A stretch of 8,513 bases of DNA, taken from positions 1 through 8,513 of the forward strand of contig JAAZFF010000067.1 of assembly GCA_012511845.1 (NCBI GenBank), written 5' to 3'. The position numbers and the translations under genes are program-made. The notes under the pieces were generated by a model. It was not told the origin of the DNA. It saw nothing but the letters and a program-made list of their open reading frames with translations, and did no database searches. Below are positions 6,114 through 8,513 of the stretch, one piece after another; position 1 is the first letter of the stretch; each line of letters starts with the position of its first letter. This stretch comes from Lentisphaerota bacterium (GTDB lineage Bacteria; Verrucomicrobiota; Kiritimatiellia; RFP12; UBA3636).

Positions 6114-6392
6114 GTGGTTTTACTATAAACTAAAATTTGAACAAATTAAAAAACACATTTGAAAACTCTTTTAAAATTACATTCATTTTGTATAAAGCAC
6201 TGAAATACAAAGCATTAAACTAATCCCATATTCCATGTCCTAAATACAATTACTATAAACAGTATTTGTTGCAAGCAGCTCACAATCAATGCTTTATAAA
6301 ACCTTGTCGAATAGAGGTGTTTTTAAATTTCTGTTGTCTGAATGTTGCATAATCCGTTAAATAAAGAATTTATTGTTTGAATTCGGTCAAAG

Positions 6393-6475
6393 AATTTCTT
6401 CATGTATAACTTTCTGAAAACAAAACATTTGCTTTAATTATCAAGTTTTAAGATACTTGCATTCATGAAGAAATT
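6393..6475 (+). repeat. 12-bp inverted repeat enclosing the peptidase translation start
   Basis: AATTTCTTCATG (6393-6404) is the exact reverse complement of CATGAAGAAATT (6464-6475), which contains the ATG of the M24 peptidase gene and its first codons. The 59-nt interval is AT-rich and holds a smaller possible hairpin (CAAGT 6442-6446 with ACTTG 6455-6459). If transcription starts upstream of 6393, the RNA could bury the start codon in a stem. Confidence 0.6.
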
Positions 6476-7565
6476 AACAACCCCGCATTTGCTAGTTGGA
6501 ACGGCTGCAAACTGCCCTGATATAAGGTACGCAACGTCTTTCGACGCCCCTGATGATGTTTATGTCCTTGTTCTTCCAGAAACAACTTTTTTAATAGTTT
6601 CCGATATGGAATACGGAAGAGCTATTGAACAGGCGCAACGCTGTGAAGTAGAGTGTCCATCTTCTCTCAACCGATTACCGGATAAGAGACACTATTTTTT
6701 ACCGTCGTTATTTTTTCTACTGGAGAAATTCGAAGTCACAAGCTTGGAAGTCGCAGAAAGATTTCCCGTCGGCATTGTAAAAGAGCTTGAAAAACACAGG
6801 ATAACTATTGATGTAGTTCCAGCAAGTCCATTTTCAGAAAAAAGAGCGGTCAAGCGTCCTGATGAAATATCGCATATAGCAAAAACACAAAAAGCAGCCC
6901 AGGCAGCAATGAAAGCTGTAGAAAAAGCTATCAGGGATGCAGTTCCCGGTAAAGATGGTATTCTTTATCTAGACTCCGAGCCCCTGACTTCCGAACGGGC
7001 AAAAGAAATTATCCGGAGTGTGGTTCTGGCGAATAACTGTATCGATGAAGGAACAATAGTTGCAGGAGGCGCACAGGGTGCGAATCCGCATGAAGCCGGG
7101 AGCGGTCCGCTAAAAGAAGGCGAATGGATAGTTTGCGATATTTTTCCACGAGATTTAACAACTGGATATTGGGGGGACATGACTCGAACCTTCATGAATG
7201 GCAAACCATCATCCGAACAGAAGCGCATGTATAAAGCAGTGCACGATGCACAGAAAAAGGCACTTGCCACTATTCGCAACGGTATCTTCGGCTCAACGGT
7301 TCACAAAGCAACTTCAAAGGCACTTGAAAAAGCCGGATTCGAAACCTTTATAGATGATAAGGGAATTCCACAGGGCTTTATCCATTCTACCGGTCACGGC
7401 GTAGGACTTGAAATACATGAGGAGCCGCGCCTGTCCATATCCGGCGGCAGACTGAAAACAGGTATGGTTGTTTCTGTTGAACCGGGGCTTTACTACTCCG
7501 AACTTGGAGGAGTACGCATCGAAGACCTCGTTGTTGTTTCCGCTGATGGAGTTACAGTTCTCTAA
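6465..7565 (+). CDS. M24 metallopeptidase, Xaa-Pro aminopeptidase/dipeptidase type
   Basis: The 366-residue protein has the two-domain layout of the PepP/PepQ group: a creatinase-like N-domain (about 1-125) and a pita-bread catalytic domain (about 130-366). These enzymes remove residues preceding proline from peptides, using two metal ions in the cytoplasm. Likely metal ligands are D225 (VCDIFPRD), D238 (WGDMTRTF), H311 (TGHGVG), E339 (VEPGLY) and E353 (RIEDLVVV), with H318 (EIHEEP) as the conserved second histidine. The two aspartates are 13 residues apart rather than the usual 11, a small insertion in the DIFPRD loop. There is no signal peptide. The ATG at 6465 is the best start by homology, but no good Shine-Dalgarno precedes it and the codon lies in a long inverted repeat, so initiation may be regulated. 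Proline-specific activity is inferred from length and family. Confidence 0.9.
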   Translation: MKKLTTPHLLVGTAANCPDIRYATSFDAPDDVYVLVLPETTFLIVSDMEYGRAIEQAQRCEVECPSSLNRLPDKRHYFLPSLFFLLEKFEVTSLEVAERFPVGIVKELEKHRITIDVVPASPFSEKRAVKRPDEISHIAKTQKAAQAAMKAVEKAIRDAVPGKDGILYLDSEPLTSERAKEIIRSVVLANNCIDEGTIVAGGAQGANPHEAGSGPLKEGEWIVCDIFPRDLTTGYWGDMTRTFMNGKPSSEQKRMYKAVHDAQKKALATIRNGIFGSTVHKATSKALEKAGFETFIDDKGIPQGFIHSTGHGVGLEIHEEPRLSISGGRLKTGMVVSVEPGLYYSELGGVRIEDLVVVSADGVTVL

Positions 7566-7640
7566 TTCATGGACCGCGACTCTATGCCGCAAACGCACAC
7601 TTTCTGACCTGCCCGACTTGTCTGACATCCCATCTGCCAC

Positions 7641-7661
7641 GGACAGCTCAGAGAGCCGTCC
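7641..7661. terminator. Weak hairpin between convergent genes, possible terminator
   Basis: GGAC A GCTC, loop AGA, GAGC C GTCC forms two 4-bp stems split by an A/C mismatch. It lies between the peptidase stop (7565) and the regulator stop (7696-7694). A T-rich but interrupted stretch follows on the plus strand after about 10 nt; no T-run follows on the minus strand. It is at best a poor terminator for the peptidase gene. Confidence 0.25.
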
Positions 7662-7693
7662 CTACCCTGCTATCTTTTCTATTCGTCTTTATT

Positions 7694-8464
7694 CTAGTGG
7701 ACTGCCACTTGTGCCTGCCGCATGGCTTTCATATACTTTTCCGGCAGGGGGCTGTCGGTAACAAATGCATTTATATCTCTGAGTCTGGCAAAAGTATATG
7801 GCATGCTGCCGTCCAGCTTTGTAGAGTCCATCAACACAACTACATGGTGCGCACGCCTGGTTATGAGACGTTTCAATTCTGCCTCATAATAGTCGCCACA
7901 TGAAAAACCGCTCGAAAGTGAAAAGGCACTTGCTCCCATGAAAGCTGTTTCTATATTGAGCGTTTTAGCGTATTCAAGGGCGTTTACACCAGAAAGTGTA
8001 AGCGTATCACGGTTAAGCTGTCCGCCTGTAAGATTGATCTTTATATTTACGTTTTTAACAAGCTCGAGGGCGATATTCGGCGCAGGTGAAAGTACAAAAA
8101 GATTTTGATCGGGCAGTCTTTGTGCGAAACACATGCATGTTGTACCTGAATCAATATAAATAGAGCTCCCGCTGTTTACCAAAGTTGCAGCTTTATCGGC
8201 AATCGCATATTTAGCCGGCATGTTTGTAAGTTGCCTGTGATTATATGCAGCTTCCTTCAAGACAGAAAGCTGCGACAGCGATCTTGCGCCGCCGCGTATG
8301 CGTACAATTTGCCCTAGCCGTTCAAGTTGCTCAAGATCACGCCGAACAGTCATGCTTGAAACACTGGGACACAATTCCTCAAGCTCGGCAAGCATGGCTT
8401 CGCCTTTTGTCTGAATATACGTGTTGATTAAATCTCGTCGTTCTGCGGGATTTTTTGTGCTCAT
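7694..8464 (-). CDS. DeoR-family transcriptional regulator
   Basis: This 256-residue protein has the length and order of DeoR-type regulators, usually repressors released by a phosphorylated sugar. An N-terminal winged helix-turn-helix spans about 6-60, with the signature recognition region SSMTVRRDLEQLERLGQIVRI (36-56) and the wing GGA. It is followed by a DeoR C-terminal sensor domain with AKYAIADKAA (84-93), YIDSGTT (103-109), TGGQLNR (146-152), GASAFSLSSGFSC (177-189) and VVVLMDSTKL (208-217). These conserved pieces form the sugar-phosphate pocket, which resembles ribose-5-phosphate isomerase. The ligand cannot be read from sequence. The start ATG at 8464 has only a weak purine-rich ribosome site (GAGAAGAAA) next to it. 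The gene is convergent with the peptidase gene. Its targets may lie beyond the right edge or at the palindromes in this window; there is no direct evidence for either. Confidence 0.93.
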   Translation of the reverse strand: MSTKNPAERRDLINTYIQTKGEAMLAELEELCPSVSSMTVRRDLEQLERLGQIVRIRGGARSLSQLSVLKEAAYNHRQLTNMPAKYAIADKAATLVNSGSSIYIDSGTTCMCFAQRLPDQNLFVLSPAPNIALELVKNVNIKINLTGGQLNRDTLTLSGVNALEYAKTLNIETAFMGASAFSLSSGFSCGDYYEAELKRLITRRAHHVVVLMDSTKLDGSMPYTFARLRDINAFVTDSPLPEKYMKAMRQAQVAVH

Positions 8465-8513
8465 TTTCTTCTCGACTATAATTTCTTTTTGTTTATACGG
8501 TGAAATATTAGCA

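Larger units (their letters stand above)
5898..6464. other. 567-bp non-coding region between divergent dnaA and M24 peptidase genes
   Basis: No convincing gene lies here. The dnaA-proximal part (5898-6037) would be a leader of about 140 nt and has no clear structure. From about 6040 the sequence turns AT-rich and repeat-rich. It contains a TATAAT box for dnaA, the CTGGCAA/TTGCCAG inverted repeat, two GTTATTAACA copies and TTATCTGGC. Further right are TTACTATAAAC at 6120-6130 and again at 6250-6260, TATAAAGCA (6191-6199) facing TGCTTTATA (6290-6298), AAAGAATTT at 6363 and 6389, and a 12-bp inverted repeat at the peptidase start. An AT-rich gap beside dnaA with clustered repeats is a reasonable origin candidate, but no perfect TTATCCACA box was found. 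Confidence 0.5.

Noticed and set aside
6323..6403. Minus-strand 26-codon frame beginning ATGAAGAAATTC opposite the peptidase leader
   Set aside because: Its start resembles that of the peptidase gene only because of the 12-bp inverted repeat. It is too short, has only a weak ribosome site, and shows no signal or membrane segment.
7468..7761. Plus-strand frame of 97 codons across the peptidase end and the convergent gap
   Set aside because: It overlaps the conserved metal-ligand end of the peptidase in another frame and then runs antisense to the regulator gene. No family resemblance.
1..8513. CRISPR array, tRNA/rRNA genes, insertion sequence or phage elements
   Set aside because: Reading the intergenic regions showed no regularly spaced direct repeats, cloverleaf-like segments, transposase motifs or terminal repeats with target duplications.

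Overview
The window (about 45% GC by eye) carries six recognisable protein genes, one small unknown membrane protein and one incomplete gene at the left edge. It looks like a chromosomal segment from a Gram-negative-type bacterium with peptidoglycan (MurF), lipoprotein export (a lipobox) and glycan-degrading enzymes (GH29 fucosidase). The neighbourhood and the variant DNA-binding signature of DnaA (T-H-A-T-V in place of D-H-T-T-V) remind me of the PVC superphylum (Lentisphaerota/Victivallales or Kiritimatiellota-like). That is a low-confidence guess from memory. TGA is used as an ordinary stop by at least two genes, so the standard bacterial code applies.

Layout. (1) 1-1877, minus strand: a tight three-gene operon. 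It reads a 90-residue lysine/arginine-rich protein with a C-terminal membrane anchor, then a xylose-isomerase-like TIM-barrel sugar isomerase/epimerase, then murF, which runs off the left edge. The isomerase stop and the murF start overlap as ATGA. (2) 1878-2119: a divergent regulatory region with three inverted repeats and a plausible promoter for the next gene. (3) 2120-4470, plus strand: a cytoplasmic GH29 alpha-L-fucosidase, then 53 nt later a PotD-like periplasmic-binding lipoprotein. The reading frame of the latter is interrupted by a single TGA inside its signal peptide. A strong intrinsic terminator for this unit lies inside the 3' coding end of the convergent dnaA. (4) 4479-5897, minus strand: dnaA (472 residues from the start chosen here). 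(5) 5898-6464: a 567-bp AT-rich gap between dnaA and the divergent M24 peptidase gene. It holds the dnaA leader, a perfect TATAAT box, a cluster of short repeats (two GTTATTAACA copies, TATCTGGC-type elements), and a 12-bp inverted repeat that captures the peptidase start codon. It is a candidate dnaA autoregulatory region and possibly an origin. (6) 6465-7565, plus: Xaa-Pro aminopeptidase-like M24 metalloprotease. (7) 7694-8464, minus: DeoR-family regulator.

Functionally the left part joins cell-wall precursor synthesis to a sugar isomerase of unknown substrate. The middle part pairs release of fucose from small glycans with a small-molecule binding protein that has no transporter partners in the window. 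The right part is replication initiation plus housekeeping peptide turnover and a sugar-responsive-type regulator. No tRNA, rRNA, CRISPR array, transposase or phage gene was seen. The most checkable oddities are the TGA in the lipoprotein signal peptide, the inverted repeat over the peptidase start, the repeat cluster over the dnaA promoter alongside the altered DnaA recognition motif, and the isomerase-murF coupling.
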